A DNA stretch of 64,000 nt from Ferribacterium limneticum (GCF_020510625.1 NZ_CP075191.1:3697501-3761500), one strand, 5' to 3'. Shown: positions 25,886 to 34,014, counted from the first letter of the stretch. Numbers and translations: made by a program. The notes: generated by a model from the letters alone, not told the origin.

Positions 25886-26368
25886 ATGACCGGCAATAGA
25901 AAAAGGGCCAATCCGTCAGATGGCCCCTCTCCCTCATACGTACTAACCGGCAAGACGAACAATATTGTCACTCGTAATATCGAGTCAAGTTTTTTGACTG
26001 TTTTTGCATATCGAATAATCAATAACCAAACCGAACATCAAACTGACCCTGCACATATGCCGGCAGCGGTAGCCGCAGGGCGGTTAATCGATGACCTGAC
26101 GCACCTTTTCACCTCGTACAACGGTGCCCCCAAACCCCGCAAAACATCGATTGAGCAGCTAACCAGCAAGATCAATCGGGCTATAAGCGAGATGGTTGAA
26201 GGACACATACGCGGGGTACACGTCAGCTTCCCTATTGGCTGCGAAATGGCTACGTACGGCTTGCGCAATTGCGATGCCGACGGGAACACGTCGACACTCA
26301 CAGTAGAAGTGAGTCGGAACGGCAGGATCAGCGAGCGATACAGTCAAGGAGGCAACCATGCCAACTGA
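25886..26368 (+). CDS. Hypothetical protein upstream of E2 primase-helicase
   Basis: 160 aa from ATG 25886 (MTGNRKRANPSDGPSPSYVLTG), 13 bases after the AlpA stop. The frame is open upstream but overlaps alpA. The N-terminus is basic and disordered; the middle has a helix pair (LIDDLTHLFTSYNGAPKPRKTSIEQLTSKINRAISEMVEG). Its stop overlaps the primase-helicase start by 11 bp, so translation is coupled. No known family. Confidence 0.6.
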   Translation: MTGNRKRANPSDGPSPSYVLTGKTNNIVTRNIESSFLTVFAYRIINNQTEHQTDPAHMPAAVAAGRLIDDLTHLFTSYNGAPKPRKTSIEQLTSKINRAISEMVEGHIRGVHVSFPIGCEMATYGLRNCDADGNTSTLTVEVSRNGRISERYSQGGNHAN

Positions 26369-28445
26369 CACGTTGACCGTACTCAGGCACCCGAGCATTC
26401 CACAATCAAAGACATGGAAGGCGGACGGGACTATCGAGGCACACGGAAAAGGGAAAAATTACACCCTGGAAGCCCGCAAGGTCGACGGAATTCACACCCT
26501 GTCGACTGTGTTGACTGAACTCGAAGCGGATTCACATGCTGCCGTAATCCGTGGGGGCTATATAGGCCACAAGCACGCAAAAGCCGAATACCCGGAAGAC
26601 TTCGAAAGCGGCAAGGCGCTACGGCGGAAATCGCTTTTTCGCGATGATCCGCACCACTGGTTAATGATCGATGTCGACGGGCACAAGACAGACCGTGACG
26701 CGATGGTCGACCCGGTCGGGGCTGTCCGCGAATGGGTTGAAACCAAACTGCCTAGCCAGTTTCACGGGGTATCAATCCACTGGCAACTTTCAGCCAGTTT
26801 CGGGCACCACACAAAGGACGGACTACGCGTTCACATTTGGGCATGGTCAAAAACGCCATATCGGAGTGAACAACTGCGCCAATGGGCAACCCGTACCGAC
26901 TTCGAGGGCGATTCCTCGCTGTTCGACACGATCCAATTGCACTACACAGCCGCCCCCGTATTCGAGGAAGGCGTCAACGACCCTGTGACGCGCCGTAGTG
27001 GCTTCCTGGCCGGTGAGTTTGGGGACGTGGTCAACCTCGTCATTTCGGACGACACAGGCGACGGTATGCCCGTCAGTCGTCAACATAAAGTTCACGACGC
27101 CTGGAGCAACGACCCTACCGCTCAATGGTTGATCAAGTCGCCCTATTTCAAGTCCTACGGGAAAGATGGGGGGCTGAATGTTGCCTGCCTACTAGCTGAC
27201 GAGCACTCGTCAGAGTCGGGAGAATCGTCAACCGTCTATTACCCGGCGCACACAAACGGATACCCGCACGGGACTTTCGTTTGCCTTCACACGCACGGCG
27301 CGGAAAACGGATTCAATCGCCGCTGTTTTGCGAAGTTGCGGGAGTTGGGCATTGATGACACGGATGACGTGTTCACGTCTCTCGACAACACGGTCAACCT
27401 ATTGCGTGCCGACCAGATCACCCCCGAGGCTATCCGGTGGCTTTGGTTGGAGTGGTTGGCGCAAGGGAAAATGATCCTGACGGCTGGTTCACCTGGAACC
27501 GGCAAGACCACACTAGCCATGGCGATGGTTGCAACCGTGACGAGGGGCGGAAAATGGCCGGACGGGAGCACATGTGAACGAGGGAGCGCGGTTGTCTGGT
27601 CTGGCGAGGATGACCCGAAAGACACCCTAGTTCCTCGCTTGCTGGCGTCCAATGCTGACCTTTCCCGCGTTCATTTCGTGGTCGACGCCATTGGTCCCGA
27701 TGGTCCACGCCCGTTTGACCCGGCACGTGATATGCCGCTGCTACAGTCGCAAGTTGAAAGGCTTGGTGACGTTCGCTTGATCGTTGTTGACCCTATCGTT
27801 TCAGCCGTTGCCGGGGACAGTCACAAAAATGCAGAAGTGCGGCGCGGCTTGCAACCACTGGTCGACCTTGCCTCGAAAATCGGTGCTTGCTTGGTCGGAA
27901 TTACCCACTTCACCAAGGGCACGAGTGGACGCGACACGACAGAACGTGTGACAGGTTCACTAGCGTTTGCCGCCCTCGCCCGTGTGGTGTTGGCAACCGC
28001 CAAGGATCACACCTCAGGTGACTACCTGCTGACCCGTTCGAAGTCGAATATCGGACCAGATGGGGGCGGGTTTCGCTACAGCCTCGAACAGGTCGACATC
28101 GCTAATCACCCTGGCCTGACAGCTAGCCGTGTGAATTGGGGCGAGGCGGTCCAAGGTAATGCGCGTGAACTGATTGCCGCAACTGAAGGTGAACAGACGG
28201 CCAAAAATGCGGACAGCGCCGATGGTTGGTTACGTGACCTTTTGACCCTTGGCCCCATGAAAGCGGTCGACGTTTATGAGTGCGGCGCGTCACAAGGTTA
28301 TGCCGAACGGAAACTACAGCGAGCCCTGAAGAAAATAGGCGGCGTATCAGAAAAACCCGGTTTTCGTTCCCCGGCGTGGTGGAAATTACCCGGATGCGAA
28401 CATTCCGACGATGACGGAATGTCGGGAGACGACGGTGAACTCTAA
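26358..28445 (+). CDS. Primase-helicase (AEP-like primase plus RepA-type AAA ATPase)
   Basis: 695 aa. The N-terminal half has features of an archaeo-eukaryotic-type primase: HHWLMIDVDGHKTD (a DxD metal motif) near residue 105 and DGLRVHIWAW near residue 155. The C-terminal half is a RecA-like AAA_25/RepA ATPase: Walker A GSPGTGKTT at about 377-385, SAVVWSGEDDPKDTLVPRL, Walker B VRLIVVDPIVSAV, and GITHFTKG. This architecture initiates replication on satellites and plasmids. The iteron-like array directly downstream is the likely origin it serves. Confidence 0.85.
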   Translation: MPTDTLTVLRHPSIPQSKTWKADGTIEAHGKGKNYTLEARKVDGIHTLSTVLTELEADSHAAVIRGGYIGHKHAKAEYPEDFESGKALRRKSLFRDDPHHWLMIDVDGHKTDRDAMVDPVGAVREWVETKLPSQFHGVSIHWQLSASFGHHTKDGLRVHIWAWSKTPYRSEQLRQWATRTDFEGDSSLFDTIQLHYTAAPVFEEGVNDPVTRRSGFLAGEFGDVVNLVISDDTGDGMPVSRQHKVHDAWSNDPTAQWLIKSPYFKSYGKDGGLNVACLLADEHSSESGESSTVYYPAHTNGYPHGTFVCLHTHGAENGFNRRCFAKLRELGIDDTDDVFTSLDNTVNLLRADQITPEAIRWLWLEWLAQGKMILTAGSPGTGKTTLAMAMVATVTRGGKWPDGSTCERGSAVVWSGEDDPKDTLVPRLLASNADLSRVHFVVDAIGPDGPRPFDPARDMPLLQSQVERLGDVRLIVVDPIVSAVAGDSHKNAEVRRGLQPLVDLASKIGACLVGITHFTKGTSGRDTTERVTGSLAFAALARVVLATAKDHTSGDYLLTRSKSNIGPDGGGFRYSLEQVDIANHPGLTASRVNWGEAVQGNARELIAATEGEQTAKNADSADGWLRDLLTLGPMKAVDVYECGASQGYAERKLQRALKKIGGVSEKPGFRSPAWWKLPGCEHSDDDGMSGDDGEL

Positions 28446-28455
28446 CCCGACAGTC

Positions 28456-28646
28456 TGTCGCCTTTGTCGGGATTGGGGCGAAACACGATCAAACGCAATC
28501 GCGACAGCAAACCCGTCACACCGTACACGTGTCGGGATTGTCGCCTTTGTCGGGATTGTCGGGACTGTGAACAACCAATCCCGACAAAGGCGACAGTCCC
28601 GACAAAGACGACATAAAAATTGTATCGAGACACCGTGTCGGGATTG
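28456..28646. repeat. Iteron-like array, probable replication origin of E2
   Basis: The 20-mer TGTCGCCTTTGTCGGGATTG occurs exactly at 28456-28475 and 28539-28558, and inverted at 28576-28595. Its core TGTCGGGAYTG also occurs at 28530-28540, 28557-28567 and 28636-28646, and inverted at 28594-28604. The arms around 28567-28576 form a large inverted repeat. Such spaced repeats next to a replication-initiator gene are typical of iteron origins. The region has no convincing gene. Confidence 0.75.
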
Positions 28647-28894
28647 GCATAGGTGCCCTAAGAGAATCGGCAAATTCTTTGAAACCGGGACTCTGCGTAC
28701 CCGCACTCACCTGATCACCCAGGCCAAGGACCCAAACCTTACACCGCGATTATGTGATCCATAAACCGCCTGACCTGCTGCCACTCGTGCAGCCGTAGAA
28801 CCGCAACCCCGTCACACCGTAAATCTGAAATTCCATTCAACAGGGAAGGCCACCGGCTTGCCCACATATCCATACAACATCAAGGAGTAAGACC
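28647..28894. other. Non-coding stretch after the repeat array
   Basis: Together with the array this makes about 450 bp without a credible gene after the primase-helicase. A 117-codon frame through the repeats is a product of their sequence. The last part (28850-28894) is the leader of the next gene, with AAGGAG before its ATG. I see no terminator here. Confidence 0.4.
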
Positions 28895-29098
28895 ATGAAC
28901 AACTCAACCAACCAACCCGACCGACCGCGTCAACGTATTGCTGCTGTTGATACAGCCAGCCTTCACGCGCTCAAAGCATTTGCCGCCCGTGAGGGTCTGA
29001 CCCTAGTACCGGCCAAAGACCAGACACCGGGGGGCGGGTTTCGGTACAGCCTCGAACAGGTCGACACGACCGCCCCCAAATCGACCATGGCCGTCTAA
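28895..29098 (+). CDS. Small protein of E2 carrying a copied piece of the primase-helicase
   Basis: 67 aa, MNNSTNQPDRPRQRIAAVDTASLHALKAFAAREGLTLVPAKDQT then PGGGFRYSLEQVDTT. The last segment is nearly identical to GGGFRYSLEQVDIA in the primase-helicase (residues about 570-582), and the DNA agrees in 36 of 37 bases (29030-29066 against 28062-28098), so it is a recent duplication. AAGGAG lies 8 bases before the ATG. Function unknown. Confidence 0.65.
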   Translation: MNNSTNQPDRPRQRIAAVDTASLHALKAFAAREGLTLVPAKDQTPGGGFRYSLEQVDTTAPKSTMAV

Positions 29099-29107
29099 GG
29101 GGGCACC

Positions 29108-29491
29108 ATGTCATTCAACGACTACAAACCGCAAGAAATCATCCTTGAGACGTCGACCGGCAATATCACCTTGCGAGGGATCAACGCGGACGACCTGACC
29201 GGCCTTATTCAACGTCACGGCGCACTAATCGAGACATGGTTCGAGGGTGAGCCTGACCCGATGCAGACGATCAACAAAGCGCCTGCCCTGGTTGCCGACA
29301 TGATTGCATGTGCTGCAGGCGACCCACAGTCGGTCGACATCGCGGCAAAGATGCCTATCGGCCTACAGATTCGCGCCATTACCGCCGTTTTCAAATTGAC
29401 CTTCGAAGAGGTCGACATGGGAAACGTGTTGCGGCTGTTCATGCTTCGTGCGGGAACGGGGCAGCCGATGACGACGAACCGCGATACCTGA
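29108..29491 (+). CDS. Phage tail assembly chaperone, short (G-like) product
   Basis: 127 aa, MSFNDYKPQEIILETSTGNITLRGINADDLTGLIQRHGALIETWFEG. It lies directly before the tape measure gene and ends in a region with a -1 slippery heptamer (29419-29425), the hallmark of G/GT tail chaperones, which coat the tape measure protein and recruit tail-tube subunits. The assignment rests on position, size and the frameshift signal, since these chaperones diverge strongly in sequence. AGGGGG precedes the ATG. Confidence 0.8.
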   Translation: MSFNDYKPQEIILETSTGNITLRGINADDLTGLIQRHGALIETWFEGEPDPMQTINKAPALVADMIACAAGDPQSVDIAAKMPIGLQIRAITAVFKLTFEEVDMGNVLRLFMLRAGTGQPMTTNRDT

Positions 29492-29727
29492 CCATTTACC
29501 GGGGTACTCGCCGCGATGTCTCGCTGTTGCTTGAAGCAGGCCATGCCGCCGCAAGGCGGTATTCCCTGGCAACCGTGTGGACTGAAGCCGAGATCATCCG
29601 ACACCGACAAGCCGGGAGAAAGAAGCTAGACGCCGTGGTTATGCAGATGTGCATGGCGGCTGTCATCTCGGAAAAAGGCGGTAAGCAACTCGAAAACTTT
29701 ATCGCAACGCTCAACGTGTGCGATTGA
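29108..29727 (+). CDS. Tail assembly chaperone, frameshifted (GT-like) product
   Basis: A -1 shift at 29425 joins the first 106 residues (ending EEVDMGN) to the overlapping frame, giving RVAAVHASCGNGAADDDEPRYLTIYRG and ending NFIATLNVCD; total about 206 aa. In lambda the GT fusion contacts the tape measure through G and the tube protein through T. The second frame has no good start of its own inside the overlap, which supports expression by frameshifting. Confidence 0.78.
29419..29467 (+). promoter_or_regulatory. Programmed -1 frameshift signal (G GGA AAC plus stem-loop)
   Basis: GGGAAAC at 29419-29425 fits X XXY YYZ and is in phase, its codons being GGA-AAC of the first frame. Six bases later a 9-bp stem begins (29432-29440 with 29459-29467, CGGCTG/CAGCCG core plus two G-U pairs). 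Heptamer, spacer and stem match the canonical design. Confidence 0.82.
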
Positions 29728-29740
29728 ATAGGTGAACGCC

Positions 29741-32700
29741 ATGAACATGGAAACCAAAGGTGTAGAACTGCGGATTCGTGCCCGGTATGAGGGGCAAAAG
29801 AGTCTGACCGAATTAACCGACCAACTCGACAAACTGGCGAAGGTGCAGGAAAAGCAAGCCACCGATGCAGGTAAAGGGGTTGCCAGCGTCAAGGAACTGG
29901 AAACCACGTATCAGAAGCTAGAGCGGACATTGCGAACGGTTGCAGCCGCCTTCAACGAGTCCCGGCAATACGAGAAACAGACAGCCGCGTTAACGACCCT
30001 GCAGCAACGCCTCGAAACGGCGAAGGCGAAACAGGAAGCGTTCGTTAACTCACTGACCAAGGGCGCAGACCTGACCGAAAAGCAGGTCAACCAGCAAGTC
30101 CGGCTAGGTGCTGCCGTCGACCGGGCTGGCACTGCATTGGAGAGGGCACGTGCACGTCTCGACGCGTCAGCAGGGAGGCTCAAGGAGTACGGCGTAGACA
30201 CTGCGAAAATCGCCGATGCACAAGCCAACATGGCAACGATGATCCTACGCGGTAACGTTGCACTGAAGGCGCAGGAAGACGCGATAGACAAGGCTGTGAC
30301 ATCTGGTAAGCGGTTTGCCGGTAGTGGCGTGCCTGAAGCCCTGGAACGCATCAAACTACAGTTAGTCGGGATGGCGGCTGCCTACGTGAGCGTTCAACAA
30401 GCTGCAAGCCTCGCCGGGGGTGCCGTCAGTGCCTATTCATCGCGGGAAGGCGTGAAAAATCAGCTTGGCCTGTCGGTTGGCAATGACCGGGCGTTGATCG
30501 ATGCTGAATATGAGTATGTGAAGGCTCAAGCGGACAGGATCGGCATTGAGTTCGACCGGGCGGCCAAGGGTTACGCCAAGTTTGCCGCTGCAGCCAGCAT
30601 GGCCGGACGGACCCGCGAGGAAATCCGCTATATCTGGGAAGCCTTTGCCGAGGTGGGGCGCGTTGCGAACTTGTCCGCTGATGACCTGGACGGCGTATTC
30701 AAGGCACTCGAACAGATCACCTCGAAAGGGAAAATCCAAGCCGAGGAACTACGCGGTCAACTGGGGGATAGGCTTTTCGGGGCATTCCAAGTTGCCGCCA
30801 AAGCACTGAAGGACACCTATCCCGACCTTGATAAAGCCATGAAGGACGGTGCGGTTAACGCTGAACAGTTGGTAGCGATTGCCGAGGAATACCGGCGCAC
30901 CGTTGCCGACCAGTTGCCGGGGGCGATGCAATCACTGAGCGCCGAACAGGCGAGGCTGAACAATGCCGTCATCGGGTTCAAGCTGGCGATAGCAGATGCC
31001 GGCTTTGCCGATGCGTTCAGGAAGGCCATTATCCAGATCACGGATGCCCTGAAGAGTGAAGACGGGAAGAAGTTTGCCGAGGGTCTAGCCGCTGGATTTT
31101 CCGCTGCTGCCGATGCTGCCGTATGGTTGCTCAAGAACGCAGACGAGGTGCTGATTGTCTTGAAGGCGCTTGCCGGGATGTACGCACTCAACACAGCCGG
31201 GAAAGCCGCTGCAGGCTTGGTCGACTTCGCCGGAGGTCTGAAGGCACTTGCCGCTGATGGGAAATTGGCAATCAAGGAACTTGGCCTGTTGCGTGGTGCA
31301 TTCCTAGTGATGCAATCTGCCCTTGTCGGTTGGAGCATCGGCACATGGGCAAACGAGGAATTCGAGGTAGTCAGGAAAGCCGGGGTTGCCCTGGTTACTG
31401 GCCTGGAAGAAGCGTGGACGCGCATCAAGGCGGGGGCGCTGATCGTCTGGGAGGAAATCCCCAGATACGCGAAAAACGCGATGGTGGGCATGCTCAATAC
31501 CCTGACATGGGGCACCCGGCAAATGCTGGAAATCCTGCAAAAAGGACTGCAGGCAATCGGGCGTGAAGACCTTGCCGCGAGTGTCGGCAAGATGTTGGAC
31601 AAGCTGACTGCCAAGTATGACGAGCAAGGTGGACGGGTTGCCGAGATTCGGGCACAGATGCAGCGGGACATCGAGAAAATCCGCGATATTGGGCAACAAA
31701 TGTGGACGGATGCCGAGCGCAAGCCGAAACCAACGACCGAGAAACAGGCAGCCGCCCAAACCGAACGACCGACCGGGAAGCCATCGGGCAAAGCCGCACC
31801 GACTGAAGCCGAAATTTCGAAACGGCAGCACCTAATCGACGAAATTACCCGTTCACTCGAAGCAATCGACACCAAGCTAGACCGTTCGCAGACCGATAGT
31901 CTACGTTCCCAACTGGACGCCATCGATAGCCAGTATGCCGCCCTTACTCGCAAAATCGGCACGCTTGGGGGTGAAGCAGGTAAAGAGTTCACCGCTCGCC
32001 TGGACGCCGCTTTGAATCAGTTGCGTGCACAGACCATTGCGAAGTTTAACGACGGTCTAGCAGCGGAAAGCGCGGCACTGATGGCGAAACTCGACGCGGT
32101 CGACTCTGCTGCCGGGAAGACGCGGAAAACCAACCTTGAATCCCGCCTCGCTGCTGTCCGCTCTCAGTATGAGTCGACCTATCGGGAAATCGAGGATTTC
32201 CGGTTGAAGTTGGACAAGAACGGCATGTCCACAGGCGATGCAGACGCGGCCAAGTTCAGACTCGACGCCGGGGTTGCCGAGTTGCAACAGGTCGAAACTC
32301 AACGCTATTACCGGGACGAACTGAAACGGCTTGAAGGTGACATTAACAACCTTTTGGCTACCCGTTCCGACCGCTTGAAAACTATCGCAGATCAGGAAAC
32401 CGCCTCGCTGATCACGTCAGAAGAAGCACGGACACAGACCGAGCAGACAATCACGACACTGCAACCACAAATGGAAGGTCTGGTTGACGTTGCAAGAGCG
32501 TTTGCCGAGTCGTTACGGGGTGCCCTTGATCCTGTCACCCTGGACGCGTTTATTGCCAAGCTGGAACTAGCGAAGGTGAGCGGAAAATCACTGAACGACA
32601 CCTTCAAAATCACCGGCAAACAGATTGAAGACCTGATCACCGCACGTGCTCTCAGTGCGTTTAACACAATGGGTGAGGCGATAGGCGGCGCGATTGCTGG

Positions 32701-33229
32701 TCAACGATCATGGGGCGATGCCATTCGCGACACAGGCCGAGCGTTCATTACCTTTGCCGCAGACTTCATGCGAGAGATTGCCATGATGATCATGAAATCG
32801 CTGATCCTGAAGGCAATTCAAAACAGCAGTTGGGGCGGCGCAATATCCGGCCTGATTGGTGGCGCGGTCAAGCATGAAGGTGGACTGGTCGGGGTTGGCA
32901 CTGGTCCCGTTCGTCAAGTTTCGCCGTTCATGTTCATGGGTGCCCCTCGCTATCACACGGGCGGTATTGCTGGTCTAGCACCAAACGAGTACCCGGCCAT
33001 CCTGAAGAAAAACGAGGAAGTATTGCGAACCGACGACCCCCGAAATATCCTGAACGGGGGTCTAGGCGGTCAGGCAGCCGCGCCGACAGTGCAAAGTAAT
33101 GTGAAGATAATGAACATGGTCGATAGCGCAAGCGTGGTGAGTGAGGGGCTATCGACCCAGGAAGGTGAACGGGCAATCATCAATGTGATTCGTGCCAACC
33201 GTACAGCCATCAAAAGCATTGTCGGTTGA
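29741..33229 (+). CDS. Phage tail tape measure protein of E2
   Basis: 1162 aa from ATG 29741 (AGGTGA seven bases upstream; a GTG at 29732 is also in frame). It starts with coiled coil (about 1-200), then the conserved tape-measure N-terminal domain (about 210-360, AAKGYAKFAAAASMAGRTREEIRYIWEAFAEVG and AEELRGQLGDRLFGAFQVAAKAL). A hydrophobic stretch near 480-540, more coiled coil, and a lambda H-like C-terminus follow (AFITFAADFMREIAMMIMKSLILKAIQ, then KHEGGLVG and YHTGGIAGLAPNEYPAILKKNEEVL). Tape measure length sets siphophage tail length; 1162 aa would imply a long tail. It is complete, although no tail tube or capsid gene is nearby. Confidence 0.92.
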   Translation: MNMETKGVELRIRARYEGQKSLTELTDQLDKLAKVQEKQATDAGKGVASVKELETTYQKLERTLRTVAAAFNESRQYEKQTAALTTLQQRLETAKAKQEAFVNSLTKGADLTEKQVNQQVRLGAAVDRAGTALERARARLDASAGRLKEYGVDTAKIADAQANMATMILRGNVALKAQEDAIDKAVTSGKRFAGSGVPEALERIKLQLVGMAAAYVSVQQAASLAGGAVSAYSSREGVKNQLGLSVGNDRALIDAEYEYVKAQADRIGIEFDRAAKGYAKFAAAASMAGRTREEIRYIWEAFAEVGRVANLSADDLDGVFKALEQITSKGKIQAEELRGQLGDRLFGAFQVAAKALKDTYPDLDKAMKDGAVNAEQLVAIAEEYRRTVADQLPGAMQSLSAEQARLNNAVIGFKLAIADAGFADAFRKAIIQITDALKSEDGKKFAEGLAAGFSAAADAAVWLLKNADEVLIVLKALAGMYALNTAGKAAAGLVDFAGGLKALAADGKLAIKELGLLRGAFLVMQSALVGWSIGTWANEEFEVVRKAGVALVTGLEEAWTRIKAGALIVWEEIPRYAKNAMVGMLNTLTWGTRQMLEILQKGLQAIGREDLAASVGKMLDKLTAKYDEQGGRVAEIRAQMQRDIEKIRDIGQQMWTDAERKPKPTTEKQAAAQTERPTGKPSGKAAPTEAEISKRQHLIDEITRSLEAIDTKLDRSQTDSLRSQLDAIDSQYAALTRKIGTLGGEAGKEFTARLDAALNQLRAQTIAKFNDGLAAESAALMAKLDAVDSAAGKTRKTNLESRLAAVRSQYESTYREIEDFRLKLDKNGMSTGDADAAKFRLDAGVAELQQVETQRYYRDELKRLEGDINNLLATRSDRLKTIADQETASLITSEEARTQTEQTITTLQPQMEGLVDVARAFAESLRGALDPVTLDAFIAKLELAKVSGKSLNDTFKITGKQIEDLITARALSAFNTMGEAIGGAIAGQRSWGDAIRDTGRAFITFAADFMREIAMMIMKSLILKAIQNSSWGGAISGLIGGAVKHEGGLVGVGTGPVRQVSPFMFMGAPRYHTGGIAGLAPNEYPAILKKNEEVLRTDDPRNILNGGLGGQAAAPTVQSNVKIMNMVDSASVVSEGLSTQEGERAIINVIRANRTAIKSIVG

Positions 33230-33252
33230 CAGTGGTATCAGCGACCAACGAC

Positions 33253-33274
33253 CCCGGCCTAGTGCCGGGTTTTT
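33253..33274 (+). terminator. Terminator after the tape measure gene
   Basis: CCCGGC / GCCGGG stem with a five-base loop, then TTTTT. It separates the rightward tail module from the leftward lipoprotein gene. Confidence 0.85.
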
Positions 33275-33277
33275 CGT

Positions 33278-33760
33278 TTACTTTTTGCTTAAGACCTCAG
33301 TTTCGACGTTTTTCTTGAAGGTATCCAAGGCACCCTGTAATTCGTATTTTGTTGCGTCCGCATCTAGTGAATCACGCGTCGACTTCCCAAATGCGTTTTG
33401 ATGTTCGAGCCATGCTGTTGCTGTGACTTTCATTTTCCCCGCGCTTAATTTGGCCCATGCAAGTTGAACCGTAATCTCGGGATTGGACGCGTACTTTTCA
33501 GTCAGCAACGCCCGGAACATCATTTCACGCATTGACGAACCCATAGGAGTTGCACACGTCAAAGAGAATTGCGAACTTTGGACGACCTTCCCGCCCCCAT
33601 CAAGGCAATTAACTGAAAAACGGGACTGAATTTCATCCCCCGCAATTCCGTTTACCTCAACAGACGGTTGCCCCTTGAAGGGTGGACGTGATGGTGCAGA
33701 ACTACAGCCAGCCAGCGAAACAGCTAGTCCAACAATCACAGCACCTAGTCGAATATTCAT
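33278..33760 (-). CDS. Lipoprotein of E2, likely a moron gene
   Basis: 160 aa with a classic lipoprotein signal MNIRLGAVIVGLAVSLAGCSS (lipobox SLAGC). The mature domain (EVNGIAGDEIQSRFSVNCLDGGGKVVQSSQFSLTCATP...) has two Cys that could form a disulfide; no family recognised. It is transcribed against the tail module, has terminators on both sides (33253, 33892), and lies next to the tRNA, a usual place for genes expressed in the integrated state. Blocking infection by related phages is a reasonable but untested idea. Confidence 0.75.
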   Translation of the reverse strand: MNIRLGAVIVGLAVSLAGCSSAPSRPPFKGQPSVEVNGIAGDEIQSRFSVNCLDGGGKVVQSSQFSLTCATPMGSSMREMMFRALLTEKYASNPEITVQLAWAKLSAGKMKVTATAWLEHQNAFGKSTRDSLDADATKYELQGALDTFKKNVETEVLSKK

Positions 33761-33834
33761 GTCTTCCCCCGATATGACGAAGAACTATATCGGACATGAA
33801 TCCAAAAGGCCAACCAACGGTACACAGACAATGC

Positions 33835-33859
33835 GACTTTCCGTATAGATTCCGTACGG
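33835..33859. repeat. E2 terminal repeat, right copy (candidate integrase arm site)
   Basis: Matches 23440-23464 in 24 of 25 bases, same orientation, about 77 bp from the tRNA-end attachment site. Confidence 0.7.
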
Positions 33860-33891
33860 GCAACAACACAACCCAAATAGCATAAAAGCAA

Positions 33892-33924
33892 AAAACCCGC
33901 AAAGCCTTGAGCAATGCGGGTTTT
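33892..33924. terminator. Bidirectional terminator next to tRNA-Arg
   Basis: AAAACCCGC / GCGGGTTTT, a 9-bp stem with a 15-base loop. It probably ends the leftward tRNA transcript and insulates the lipoprotein gene. Confidence 0.75.
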
Positions 33925-33937
33925 CAGCGTTTAATCT

Positions 33938-34014
33938 TGGTGCGCCCGACTGAATTCGAATCAGTGACCCCTGCCTTCGGAGGGCAGTACTCTATCCAGC
34001 TGAGCTACGGGCGC
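33938..34014 (-). tRNA. tRNA-Arg(CCG), integration site of E1 and E2
   Basis: Read on the minus strand: acceptor stem GCGCCCG/CGGGCGC, D arm with AGCTCAGCTGGATAGAG, anticodon stem CTGCC/GGCAG with loop CTCCGAA (anticodon CCG), T arm GATTCGAATTC, and encoded CCA at 33938-33940. The 3' 49 bases (33937-33985) were supplied by the inserted element, so the gene stays intact. Neighbours before integration were the hicA-like gene and the NlpC gene. Confidence 0.96.

Larger units (their letters stand above)
23298..33936. mobile_element. Integrative element E2: replication genes plus a tape-measure module
   Basis: 10.6 kb bounded by the 49-bp tRNA-Arg repeats. Gene order from the left: integrase, three small genes, AlpA-like regulator, a 160-aa unknown, primase-helicase, iteron-like array, a small chimeric gene, tail-assembly chaperone with frameshift, tape measure protein, and a convergent lipoprotein before the tRNA. 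Both ends and all main genes look intact, yet no terminase, portal, capsid, tail tube, lysis or conjugation gene is present. That is the build of a phage satellite rather than a full prophage; this is inferred. Confidence 0.88.

Noticed and set aside
28456..28646. CRISPR array
   Set aside because: The repeats are short, irregularly spaced and partly inverted; no cas gene is present. They fit iterons better.
28411..28764. 117-codon frame through the repeat array after the primase-helicase
   Set aside because: Its composition follows from the iteron repeats (repeated CRDW and SRQRRQ), it overlaps the real gene's end and has no ribosome site.
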